A stretch of DNA of 15,620 bases from DATHYZ01 sp035458865 (GTDB taxonomy: Bacteria; Chloroflexota; Limnocylindria; Limnocylindrales; CSP1-4). The first letter of the stretch is position 1. Each line of letters opens with the position of its first letter. The DNA lies in assembly GCA_035458865.1 (NCBI GenBank), contig DATHYZ010000164.1, positions 1 through 15,620 on the forward strand, given 5' to 3'. Below the pieces are notes generated by a model. That model worked only from the letters and a program-made list of their open reading frames with translations, was not told the DNA's origin and did not search any database. Positions 8,224 through 15,319 of this stretch are shown here, piece by piece. The position numbers and the translations under genes are program-made.

Positions 8224-10323
8224 TCACCCGCCACGGCGCAGGACCACGGTCGATCGGCTGGCCAGGGTCAGCGAGCGGCCGGCCGCGACGGTCCGTCCCC
8301 GTGTCGGGAACGGTCGCCGGGCGGCCGTGTCGAGGACGACCTGCCAGCGCGGTCCCAGGTGCCCGTCCGGCAGCCGGAAGCGGGCGTCCTCCCAGTGCGC
8401 GTTCATCAGGAGCAGGAATGAGTCATCGCGGACCGGCTCGCCGTCGAGACCCTTGAGGGCGTCCCCCGACAGGAACAGGCCAAGCACGCTGAAGGCCCTG
8501 CCACCCCAGTCGTGGTCGGACATCGGCAGGCCCTCGGGCGAGTACCAGGCGATGTCGCCCACCCCCGCTCCGTGGATGGGACGGCCCAGGAACCAGCGGC
8601 GTCGCCGGAAGACGGGATGCTCGCGCTGGAAGCGGATGAGACGGCGGGTGAAGTCGAGCAGGTCCGCGTCGGCGCCCTCCCAGTCGTACCAGGACAGCTC
8701 GTTGTCCTGGCAGTACCCGTTGTTGTTGCCCTGCTGGGTGCGGCCGATCTCGTCGCCGCCCAGGAGCATCGGGACGCCCTGCGACAGGAAGAGGGTCGTC
8801 AGCAGGTTGCGGCGCTGCCGGGCCCGCAGCTCCAGGACGGCGGGATCGTCGGTCGGACCCTCGACCCCGCAGTTCCAGGACCGGTTGTGGGACTCGCCGT
8901 CCTGTTCGCCCTCGCCGTTCGCCTCGTTGTGCTTGTGGTCGTAGGACGTCAGATCGGCGAGCGAGAAGCCGTCGTGGGCCGTGACCAGGTTGATGCTCGC
9001 GTAGGGACGGCGGCCGGTCGTCAGGTACAGATCGGATGAGCCTGCCAGGCGGTAGCCCAGGTCCGAGAGCGACTCCGGGACCCCGCGCCAGAAGTCACGG
9101 ACCGTGTCGCGGAAGCGGCCGTTCCACTCCGCCCAGTGGACCGGGAAGTTCCCCACCTGGTAGCCGCCGTCCCCGACGTCCCATGGCTCGGCGATCAGCT
9201 TGACCTGGCGAACCGTCGGGTCCTGCTGGATGAGGTCGAAGAAGGCCGAGAGGCGGTCCACCTCGTGCAGCTCCCTGGCGAGGGCAGCGGCAAGGTCGAA
9301 GCGGAAGCCGTCGACGTGCATGTCCTCGATCCAGTACCGGAGGCTGTCCATGATCAGCTGGAGGACGTGCGGGTTCCGGACGTTCAGCGTGTTCCCGGTG
9401 CCGGTGTAGTCCATGTAGTACCGGCGGTCGTCGGGGACGAGCCGGTAGTAGGCCGCGTTGTCGAGCCCCCGGAAGCAGAGCGTGGGCCCGTGGTGATTGC
9501 CCTCACCCGTGTGGTTGTAGACGACGTCGAGGATCACCTCGATCCCGGCCGCGTGGAGGGCCTTGACCATCGCCTTGAACTCGGTGACCTGCCCGCCGCC
9601 GGCGCCGCTCGACGAGTACTCATGGTGCGGGGCGAAGAAGCCGATCGAGTTGTATCCCCAGTAGTTGCGGAGGCCGCGCTCGAGAAGGTGGCCGTCGTGG
9701 ACGAACTCGTGGATCGGCAGGAGCTCGACGGCCGTGATGCCCAGCTCGACCAGGTGCTGGATGATCGCGGGATGGGCGAGGCCGGCGTACGTCCCGCGGA
9801 GCTCCGGCGGGACGTCGGGGTGGCGCATCGTCAGGCCCTTGACGTGGGTCTCGTAGATGACCGTCTCGTTCTCCGGTCGGTTGGGCCGGCGGTCGTCGCC
9901 CCAGTCGAAGTGGGGGTCGACCACGATGGACCGGGGCACGAACGGGGCGCTGTCGGTGGCGTCCTGCGCGTTCGGGTCGTCGAGCCGCTGGGCGAAGACG
10001 GCCGGCTCCCAGCGGATGTCGCCCTCGATGGCCCGGGCATAGGGATCGAGCAGGAGCATCTGGGGGTTGCAATGGCGGCCGCTCGCCGGGTCCCATGGGC
10101 CGTGGGCGCGGAAGCCGTAGCGCTGGCCGGGCCCGACGTCCGGCAGGTAGCCGTGCCACGCGTAGCCGGTGACCTCGGGCAGGTCGATCCGGGTCTCCCT
10201 GCCCGACTCGTCGAACAGGCAGAGCTCGGCCCGCTCGGCCACTTCCGAGAAGACGGCGAAGTTGGTGCCGAGCCCGTCCCACATGGCCCCGAGCGGGTAG
10301 GGCTGGCCGGCCCACACCTTCAT
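8224..10323 (-). CDS. glgX: glycogen debranching enzyme (isoamylase-type, GH13)
   Basis: A 699-residue protein starting at ATG with only a weak GGCGG ribosome site. The N-terminal CBM48-like region opens with GQPYPLGAMWDGLGTNFAVFS; the catalytic barrel follows. The four GH13 regions are present: DVVYNH (266-271), GFRFDLA (339-345, nucleophile D343), LIAEPWD (376-382, acid/base E379) and TAHDGFSL (448-455, H450-D451). YETHVKGLTM, GYNSIGFFAPHHEYSS and WNGRFRDTVRDFWRG are hallmarks of GlgX/TreX. By family it hydrolyses alpha-1,6 branches of limit dextrins or glycogen. Next to treY and treZ it corresponds to the treX of treXYZ operons, supplying linear maltodextrins for trehalose synthesis. Length matches relatives (about 650-720). 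Its stop is 106 nt before the preferred treY start. Identification is secure; preference for phosphorylase limit dextrin versus intact glycogen is not decidable. Confidence 0.96.
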   Translation of the reverse strand: MKVWAGQPYPLGAMWDGLGTNFAVFSEVAERAELCLFDESGRETRIDLPEVTGYAWHGYLPDVGPGQRYGFRAHGPWDPASGRHCNPQMLLLDPYARAIEGDIRWEPAVFAQRLDDPNAQDATDSAPFVPRSIVVDPHFDWGDDRRPNRPENETVIYETHVKGLTMRHPDVPPELRGTYAGLAHPAIIQHLVELGITAVELLPIHEFVHDGHLLERGLRNYWGYNSIGFFAPHHEYSSSGAGGGQVTEFKAMVKALHAAGIEVILDVVYNHTGEGNHHGPTLCFRGLDNAAYYRLVPDDRRYYMDYTGTGNTLNVRNPHVLQLIMDSLRYWIEDMHVDGFRFDLAAALARELHEVDRLSAFFDLIQQDPTVRQVKLIAEPWDVGDGGYQVGNFPVHWAEWNGRFRDTVRDFWRGVPESLSDLGYRLAGSSDLYLTTGRRPYASINLVTAHDGFSLADLTSYDHKHNEANGEGEQDGESHNRSWNCGVEGPTDDPAVLELRARQRRNLLTTLFLSQGVPMLLGGDEIGRTQQGNNNGYCQDNELSWYDWEGADADLLDFTRRLIRFQREHPVFRRRRWFLGRPIHGAGVGDIAWYSPEGLPMSDHDWGGRAFSVLGLFLSGDALKGLDGEPVRDDSFLLLMNAHWEDARFRLPDGHLGPRWQVVLDTAARRPFPTRGRTVAAGRSLTLASRSTVVLRRGG

Positions 10324-10455
10324 CGGGTGCCGCCGATCGAGCTGTCGTCCATCGGGCCAAGGGTCGCACGGACCGGCCCAACGCGCTGCGGTCGGATCCC
10401 CGGGATCGCCGGTGGCGGCCGGTCGGACGCCGTCGAGCCTCGACCCGCTGGTCCG
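10324..10455. other. 132-bp gap between gntR and glgX
   Basis: No gene or convincing promoter is seen. It holds two 13-base palindromes, GATCCCCGGGATC (10395-10407) and GTCGAGCCTCGAC (10432-10444). A ten-codon minus-strand frame starts at ATG 10352 and ends in a TGA overlapping the glgX ATG. The glgX genes are probably reached by read-through from the gntR promoter. Confidence 0.4.
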
Positions 10456-11538
10456 TCAGGCCCCGACCCGCGCCGGATCGCCCGCCGGCTCGCGGCGGGA
10501 TGCCAGGACGTGCTCGATGCTCCGTCGCAGCAGCTCGAGCCCGGAGGGGTCGAACTCGTACTGCCACTCGCGGATCCGCTCGGGCTGCTGGAGGTGCTCG
10601 TCGAGCCCCACCGCCATCGCCTCGCGGGACATCAGGACGAGGTCCGCCGTCCGATCGATCATCTCCAGGTCGGTCGAGGCCTCGGGCGTCGCCGCGACGA
10701 TGTCGACGCCGGTGGCCCCGGCGAGGCGGAGCGTCTCGGCGATGTTGTCGGAGCCACGCGACGAGGCGCAGACGACGCCGACCCGCGAGCCGGCCGGCAG
10801 GGCCGTGACCTCGTGGACCAGGTCCATGAAGCCCGGTCCCACGAGCATGGCGACGACCGGGACCTCTCCGGCGACCAGCGCCTGGGCCTCGTCGGCGTGG
10901 AAGGCCGTCGTGGCCACCAGGTCGTAGTGATAGGCGCGGAGGCGCTCCACCAGGTCGTCGAGCACGACGCCATCCGCCTCGGCCACGCTGGCGAAGGCCT
11001 CGCTGACCTGTTCGGAGTGGTAGACGGCATCGGCCGTGGTGCACTCCACGAAGAGGACCCGGACCAGGGGACCGGGCTGCCGCCGCTCGGATACCGCGGC
11101 GTAGGCCGCCGCCGCCACCTCGTCCGGCGTGAAGCCCGCTGCCGCTGCCCGGCGGATCATCTCGGCAACCAGGCCGTCGAGCGCCTCGGCTCCGCGCCGC
11201 TGCGGGGGCCGATCGGCGACCCTGGTCCCGGCCCCGTGGCGGCTGGTCACGTAGCCCGCATCGGCAAGCCGCCGGTAGACGGCCCGGATCGTGTTGGGGT
11301 TCACCCGCAGCGCGGCTCCCAGCTCGCGGACGGGGGGAAGGCGTTCGCCGGGCAGGAGCCGCCCCGAGTCGATCTGGTACGCGAGCTGCCAGTAGATCTG
11401 GGTCGAGATCGGCACATCCGAGTCGCGCCGCACGTCGAGCCGACCCGCCGACGGCTGGCTGTCGCCGCCTCCGGTCGGGACCTCGGGCCCGCCCGGAGGC
11501 CCGTCGTTCGAGGGTGAGGTCCTACGTCCGTCGTCCAC
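10456..11538 (-). CDS. GntR family transcriptional regulator (YtrA-like winged helix) with unassigned C-terminal sensor domain
   Basis: From GTG 11538 the protein is 360 residues. A Gly/Pro-rich leader of about 35 residues precedes a GntR winged helix-turn-helix (about 39-108): DSDVPISTQIYWQLAYQI, then GERLPPVRELGAALRVNPNTIR and RLADAGYVTSRHGAGT. The VPISTQI opening is typical of the YtrA branch. A helical linker (115-152) leads to an alpha/beta region of about 150 residues with two similar units, one opening VRVLFVECT (159-167) and one opening SRVGVVCAS (251-259), resembling a two-lobed ligand-binding fold. I cannot name its family or effector. The start is uncertain: no clear RBS exists, and GTG 11433 just before the HTH is an alternative. 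Its position between the GH57 block and glgX-treYZ-glgE-treS suggests it controls these genes, perhaps in response to a sugar or sugar phosphate. Confidence 0.82.
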   Translation of the reverse strand: MDDGRRTSPSNDGPPGGPEVPTGGGDSQPSAGRLDVRRDSDVPISTQIYWQLAYQIDSGRLLPGERLPPVRELGAALRVNPNTIRAVYRRLADAGYVTSRHGAGTRVADRPPQRRGAEALDGLVAEMIRRAAAAGFTPDEVAAAAYAAVSERRQPGPLVRVLFVECTTADAVYHSEQVSEAFASVAEADGVVLDDLVERLRAYHYDLVATTAFHADEAQALVAGEVPVVAMLVGPGFMDLVHEVTALPAGSRVGVVCASSRGSDNIAETLRLAGATGVDIVAATPEASTDLEMIDRTADLVLMSREAMAVGLDEHLQQPERIREWQYEFDPSGLELLRRSIEHVLASRREPAGDPARVGA

Positions 11539-11567
11539 TTGACATAGCCTGATAGTCCAACTAGGGT
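11539..11567 (+). promoter_or_regulatory. candidate plus-strand promoter TTGACA-N17-TAGGGT
   Basis: A perfect -35 hexamer TTGACA (11539-11544) is followed after exactly 17 nt by TAGGGT (11562-11567), which keeps the TA...T positions favoured in high-GC bacteria. It points rightward, away from gntR and into the antisense strand of the DUF3536 gene, where no plus-strand gene is recognisable. It could drive an antisense RNA or be fortuitous. The -10 and expected start site fall within the inverted repeat at 11552-11588. Confidence 0.35.
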
Positions 11568-11588
11568 CACCTTGGCCTAGCCGACTAT
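11552..11588. promoter_or_regulatory. imperfect inverted repeat, candidate GntR operator
   Basis: On the plus strand ATAGTCCAACTAG (11552-11564) is mirrored by CTAGCCGACTAT (11577-11588). The outer ATAGTC/GACTAT and inner CTAG/CTAG pair exactly; the two or three bases between them do not. The halves are separated by 12 nt. The repeat lies just upstream of the regulator gene and overlaps its candidate -10 element as well as the -10 of a plus-strand promoter candidate. Operators of this kind near GntR genes usually bind the regulator itself; binding here is inferred. Confidence 0.5.
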
Positions 11589-11592
11589 ACCA
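11584..11592 (-). promoter_or_regulatory. candidate extended -10 promoter of the gntR gene
   Basis: The minus strand reads TGGTATAGT, that is TG-N-TATAGT, an extended -10 element with 5 of 6 matches to TATAAT. No good -35 is seen at the usual distance, which is tolerated with extended -10 promoters. Transcription would begin near 11577, about 40 nt before the proposed GTG start of the regulator. The hexamer overlaps the left half of the inverted repeat described separately, an arrangement suited to autorepression. Confidence 0.45.
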
Positions 11593-11611
11593 AACGAATC
11601 TCCCCCGGGCG

Positions 11612-11632
11612 GCCGGCAGCCCCTCCGCCGGC
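11612..11632 (-). repeat. GCCGGC inverted repeat after the DUF3536 gene
   Basis: Two copies of GCCGGC, 9 nt apart, begin 12 bases past the stop of the DUF3536 gene on the minus strand. They can pair as a 6-bp GC stem and are followed by ATTCGTTT rather than a true T-run. It might be a weak or Rho-assisted terminator, but such stems are common at this GC content. Confidence 0.25.
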
Positions 11633-11643
11633 ACCTGGACACG

Positions 11644-13122
11644 TCAGCCCGTGGCGCGCAGGCCGCGGGCTGACGGCTTCCTGGGATCCGGCCCTGGTCG
11701 GCCCGCCTCCGCCAGGGCCCGCCGGTACAGGGCCGCCCCGTCGAGCCCGGAAGTCGGCGAGCTGAAGAGGGCCAGGTCGTCGAGCAGGCGCGTCTCGAGA
11801 CCGGAGGTCCCGTCGGGGTCGGCCAGGCGGACGGCCCTCGCTGCCGACAGGAGGACCTGGCGCGTCTCGGTCCGGTCCGGCTCGGCCCAGTACCAGCCAT
11901 CGCTCGCGAACATCGCCAGCCGCCACCGCTGGGCCTCCATCAGGTCCAGGAAGGCGCGCCGATCCTCGGCGGGAGCATCGCTGCCGGTCCAGCGCGCGCT
12001 GAACGCGCCAGCTGGCTCCACTCCCACCACGACGTCGACGTAGGCATCCCGCGACTTCCACGGGTCCGGCCGACCCGACAGGCGCGCCATCCGGAGCTCG
12101 GTGAGCGCGTCGATGCCGGCCGCCAGGCGTTCCAGGGCCGCGCGCAGGGGCCCCTTCCAGCGTCCGTCGGCCGCGCACGGACACTCGGCGGACCAGCGCA
12201 GCACGCCGTGGTGACAGCTCCACGAGGTCCGCTCGGCGATGCGGATCGGTGGGTGGCGGTGACCGGGAGCCTCCACGACGGCGGAGGCGAGGTCGACGAC
12301 GTCGAAGCCGCGGTCGGGGCCGTCGGGGGCGACGAGGCGTTCGAGGAACAGGTCACGGAAGGGCTGGTGGTGCCCGTAGAGCTCGCCGTCGGTCGCGATC
12401 AGGGCCAGGCCGGGCGTCCCGTCGGCGAAGGGCGTTCCGACGAGGCGGGCCGCCACGTGCTCGTGCGCGAACCGCTCCGCGTCGGCCGTCGCGGCAGGCT
12501 CGAACGACACCGCAGACGAGATGACCGAGTCGTAGAAGGCCACTGCGATGGACCGTCCGCCGCCCAGCTCGGCCCGGTACGGGCGCCGGCTGTCGAGATG
12601 GGGGACGTCGGCCTGCCAGGGAGCCAGGATCACGTACCGGACGTCCTCGGCCGCGAGATCGCGGAGCGTCGCCAGGTCGACGGCCGTCTCCGGCAGCCAG
12701 AGACCCTCCGCCGGTCGTCCGTAGCGGAGCTCGAACTCGCGGAGGCCCCAGCGGATCTCCGTGCGGCGGTCGGCCGCGGAGGCGAGCGGCAGGATGGCGT
12801 GGTGGAACCCCTGGGCCATGGCGTTGCCGCGATGGAGCGGGATGGCCGGGTCGCGATCGGCGGGTCGGTCGGCGGCCACGTAGGCCTTCCAGGTGCCCGG
12901 GTCATGCTCCGCCAGCCATGCCGCCAGGGTGGGCCCGACGTCGAACGAGATCCGACGGATGGTGCCGCGCTCGGCATTCGGCTCGTAGCACTCGGCGTCG
13001 ATCCGCTCGTTCCAATCGTGGAACGGGGCGGCGCTCGGGTCGGCCGGGACCAGGCCGCTAAAGGGATCCCGCCGCTGCGGCTGGTAGAAGTGGGCGTGGA
13101 CGGCGAGGCGGCTGCGCGTCAC
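11644..13122 (-). CDS. short GH57 family protein of the DUF3536 type
   Basis: A 492-residue protein starting at GTG 13122, overlapping the stop of the preceding GH57 gene by four bases. The start is supported because the conserved HFYQP block lies at residues 11-15. HFYQP, then FHDWNERIDAECYEPN (34-49), RISFDVGPTLAAWL (57-70), GLWLPETAVD (140-149) and ATDGELYGHH (243-252) are the pattern of DUF3536-containing GH57 proteins. E145 and D245 sit where the GH57 nucleophile and acid/base residues are expected. A SWSCHHGV..W motif (300-310) and EAQRWRLAMFASDGWYW (396-412) belong to the DUF3536 part. From memory, relatives often exceed 700 residues, so this one looks compact. The substrate has not been established for the family; an alpha-glucan is inferred from the motifs and neighbours. 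The family call is strong; function is uncertain. Confidence 0.85.
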   Translation of the reverse strand: MTRSRLAVHAHFYQPQRRDPFSGLVPADPSAAPFHDWNERIDAECYEPNAERGTIRRISFDVGPTLAAWLAEHDPGTWKAYVAADRPADRDPAIPLHRGNAMAQGFHHAILPLASAADRRTEIRWGLREFELRYGRPAEGLWLPETAVDLATLRDLAAEDVRYVILAPWQADVPHLDSRRPYRAELGGGRSIAVAFYDSVISSAVSFEPAATADAERFAHEHVAARLVGTPFADGTPGLALIATDGELYGHHQPFRDLFLERLVAPDGPDRGFDVVDLASAVVEAPGHRHPPIRIAERTSWSCHHGVLRWSAECPCAADGRWKGPLRAALERLAAGIDALTELRMARLSGRPDPWKSRDAYVDVVVGVEPAGAFSARWTGSDAPAEDRRAFLDLMEAQRWRLAMFASDGWYWAEPDRTETRQVLLSAARAVRLADPDGTSGLETRLLDDLALFSSPTSGLDGAALYRRALAEAGRPGPDPRKPSARGLRATG

Positions 13123-15281
13123 GCGGGTCCCGGGACGGGCAGGTCCTCGGCCGCCGCACGGTCGGTGGCCACGGTGACCCGGTGCTCGAGGTGGAGGTCG
13201 ATGGACTCGCCGGGCTCCAGCGCCACCACCTGCGAGAGTAGAAGGGCGCTCCCCTGGTAGACGCGCTCGAAGCCCGACTCGGAGTTCGAGATGGTCTCGA
13301 TCGGCGCGATCCAGGCATCGCAGGCCGGGTCGACGATGGTCTCGACCTGCAGCCCGACGTGATCGTTGCCCTGGAGGAGCCGTCCGACGCGCTCGTGGGT
13401 CCGGGCGACATCGTGGCCGGTCCGCCCACCTTCGACCTCCCACCAGGCGGACGGGTTGCCGCCGCCGCCCAGGAGCATCGTCGGCCACTCGATCCCGATC
13501 CTCGCCGTGACCGTCGAGCTGCCGACGTTCCGAACCGTCCCGGTCATCGCGAGCGTCGGGTCAAGCCGCCCGCCCCCGAGCCGCAGTCGCGTTCCGATGG
13601 CGAGCCCGTTCGGGCCGGCCGTCCGCTCACGGGATGTCGCCAGGCCTGTCTCGTCGATCGAGTCGAGCCTGACCGGGCCGCCGGGGCCGTCGCCCAGCTC
13701 CGTGGCGCTCCCCGTGGCCCACGCCGCGGGCGTCGTGCCCGGGTCGAGGACCCGGACCAGGCCGGCCCGGCGCTCGTAGCGGTCGTAGTGGAGGCGATCG
13801 GCGAGGTCCGGCTCCTTGAGCGTCACGTGCTCGTGGATCGACGCGACCGCGCCGGCGTCGTCGGTCCCCGCGTCGGAGGAGAGCCCGGCGCGGGCGACGA
13901 GGGTCTCGTGGTAGGCCTCCGGCCGACGCGCCAGGACCGCGCCCAGGGCGTGGCGGGCCGCCCGGATGTCCCACGCGCCGATGCCCGCGCCGTCGTCGAT
14001 CTGGACCGCGACCGTCTGACCCGGGCCCGCCAGGTAGGCCTCGTCCTGCCCGTCGAGGTCGAGGTCGACGAGGGCTCCGCTGCCGAGCGATCCGGCGACG
14101 GCGTCGGCGGTGTCCTCCGCGGCGATGAGGTGCTCGTGGGTGGCCAGGCGCATGTGGGCGATGTAGACGCCGCCGAAGAGCCCGTGCCAATAGCAGTCGT
14201 TCGACTGACCCTGGTAGAGGTGGTCGAGGGCGGCCTCGCGGGCCGGTCCTTCCGGCATGGCCGCGACCTTGGCCGAGGTCCGCAGCATCTGCTTGTGGAG
14301 GTCGTTCACCTCGCGGTACTTGACCTGGAAGTTCCGCCAGAACGCCCCGCGCAGCCAGCGGACCTCCGGGCGGTGCTCGGCCTGGGCGGCGTGGACGGCC
14401 GCGGCGTAGGCGAGCCCCTCGACCGCCGGGAGCGCCCACTCGCCCATCTCCGCGTAGGAGCCGGTCGGGACGTAGACGCGGCCGATGGGCGGTTCGCGAT
14501 CGAGCCACTCGGACGGCGTCACCGTGGCCAGCCAGTCGGCATTCGCCTCGAGGGCCTCGAAGAACCGCTCCATCCAGCGGCCGCGGCCCCAGCAGTGCTC
14601 CCACGTCGTGGGCCAGGCGCCGAACTTCTCGCCGTCGTCGCCCATCATCCCGACCCGGCGACCGTCCTCGGTGGCATGGGCTCGCAGGTGCTCGATGGTC
14701 TCCGCCACGTCGCGGAACGGGATCCGGTAGCGCAGGCCCTGCTCGGTGCCGAACACCGTGAGCAGGCTGCCCTGGTCGTCGGTCGTGTAGGGACCCCAGA
14801 GCGCCTCCTCCGGGATGGCGGCGGCGCGGAAGTGGGCGTCGTCGAGGATCGTCCAGCGATAGCCGGCCGCCGCCAGCGACGTCGGCACGTCCGGCTCCCA
14901 GACCCGCTCGGCGAGCCAGGCGCCGGCCGGCCGGACCCCGAAGGTGGCCTCCAGCTCGTCCGCCATCCGGCGCGCCTGGCCGACCCGATCGCGCTCGGGA
15001 AGTGAGGCGAGCACGGGCTCGTAGTAGCCCCCGCCCATGATCTCGACCTGGCCGCGGGCGACGAGCGCGGCCAGCTGCTCCACGAACCCCGGGCGCTCGT
15101 GGCGGAGCCACTCCAGGAGGGGGCCCGTGTAGTGGAGCGACAGCCTCACCGACGGGTGGCGGTCCAGGATGGCCAGCATCGGGGCGTAGGCCTGGTCGAA
15201 CACCTCGGCGAAGACCCAGCCGAAGTTGCCGACGGGCTGGTGATTGTGGATGGCCAGGGCCAGCGAGATCCGGGGGGCCAC
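13119..15281 (-). CDS. GH57 4-alpha-glucanotransferase / alpha-amylase with DUF1925-DUF1926-type C-terminus
   Basis: A 720-residue cytosolic-looking protein with no signal peptide. All five GH57 conserved regions are visible: HNHQP (12-16), GQVEIM (77-82), WLAERV (122-127, nucleophile expected at E125), GDDGEKFG (214-221, acid/base expected at D216) and QSNDCYWH (359-366). They match the pattern of the Thermococcus 4-alpha-glucanotransferase (WLTERV, HDDGEKFG, QCNDAYWH), so maltodextrin disproportionation is the likeliest reaction, with alpha-amylase activity possible. The second half contains LVDLDLDGQDEAYL, typical of the DUF1926-type beta domain, and a tail rich in beta strands ending in EHRVTVATDRAA. 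Start is GTG with a strong RBS. Its stop overlaps the GTG of the next gene (GTGA), suggesting coupled translation. Lying directly after a phosphorylase gene, it would supply glucan chains of suitable length. The GH57 assignment is secure; the exact substrate specificity is inferred. Confidence 0.92.
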   Translation of the reverse strand: MAPRISLALAIHNHQPVGNFGWVFAEVFDQAYAPMLAILDRHPSVRLSLHYTGPLLEWLRHERPGFVEQLAALVARGQVEIMGGGYYEPVLASLPERDRVGQARRMADELEATFGVRPAGAWLAERVWEPDVPTSLAAAGYRWTILDDAHFRAAAIPEEALWGPYTTDDQGSLLTVFGTEQGLRYRIPFRDVAETIEHLRAHATEDGRRVGMMGDDGEKFGAWPTTWEHCWGRGRWMERFFEALEANADWLATVTPSEWLDREPPIGRVYVPTGSYAEMGEWALPAVEGLAYAAAVHAAQAEHRPEVRWLRGAFWRNFQVKYREVNDLHKQMLRTSAKVAAMPEGPAREAALDHLYQGQSNDCYWHGLFGGVYIAHMRLATHEHLIAAEDTADAVAGSLGSGALVDLDLDGQDEAYLAGPGQTVAVQIDDGAGIGAWDIRAARHALGAVLARRPEAYHETLVARAGLSSDAGTDDAGAVASIHEHVTLKEPDLADRLHYDRYERRAGLVRVLDPGTTPAAWATGSATELGDGPGGPVRLDSIDETGLATSRERTAGPNGLAIGTRLRLGGGRLDPTLAMTGTVRNVGSSTVTARIGIEWPTMLLGGGGNPSAWWEVEGGRTGHDVARTHERVGRLLQGNDHVGLQVETIVDPACDAWIAPIETISNSESGFERVYQGSALLLSQVVALEPGESIDLHLEHRVTVATDRAAAEDLPVPGPA

Positions 15282-15289
15282 GGGCGACG

Positions 15290-15296
15290 CCTCCTG
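15290..15296 (-). promoter_or_regulatory. ribosome binding site of the GH57 glucanotransferase gene
   Basis: CAGGAGG on the minus strand, 8 nt before a GTG codon at 15281-15279. It is one of the best Shine-Dalgarno matches in the window and fixes the GTG as the start; the HNHQP motif that opens GH57 catalytic domains follows 11 codons later. Confidence 0.75.
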
Positions 15297-15319
15297 CGCG
15301 AGCGAGTGTCCGGCCGGGA

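Noticed and set aside
9136..11517. Plus-strand open frame of 793 codons spanning glgX and gntR
   Set aside because: It crosses two real minus-strand genes and the gap between them, with low-complexity composition and no recognisable motif.
13123..13488. N-terminal extension of the DUF3536 protein up to 614 residues
   Set aside because: The extra 122 residues read through the end of the upstream GH57 gene out of frame and are R/G-rich. The conserved block starts just after GTG 13122.
12208..15005. Plus-strand open frames antisense to the GH57 genes
   Set aside because: Both opposing genes carry clear GH57 motifs. The plus-strand products are R/G/V/E-rich shadows.
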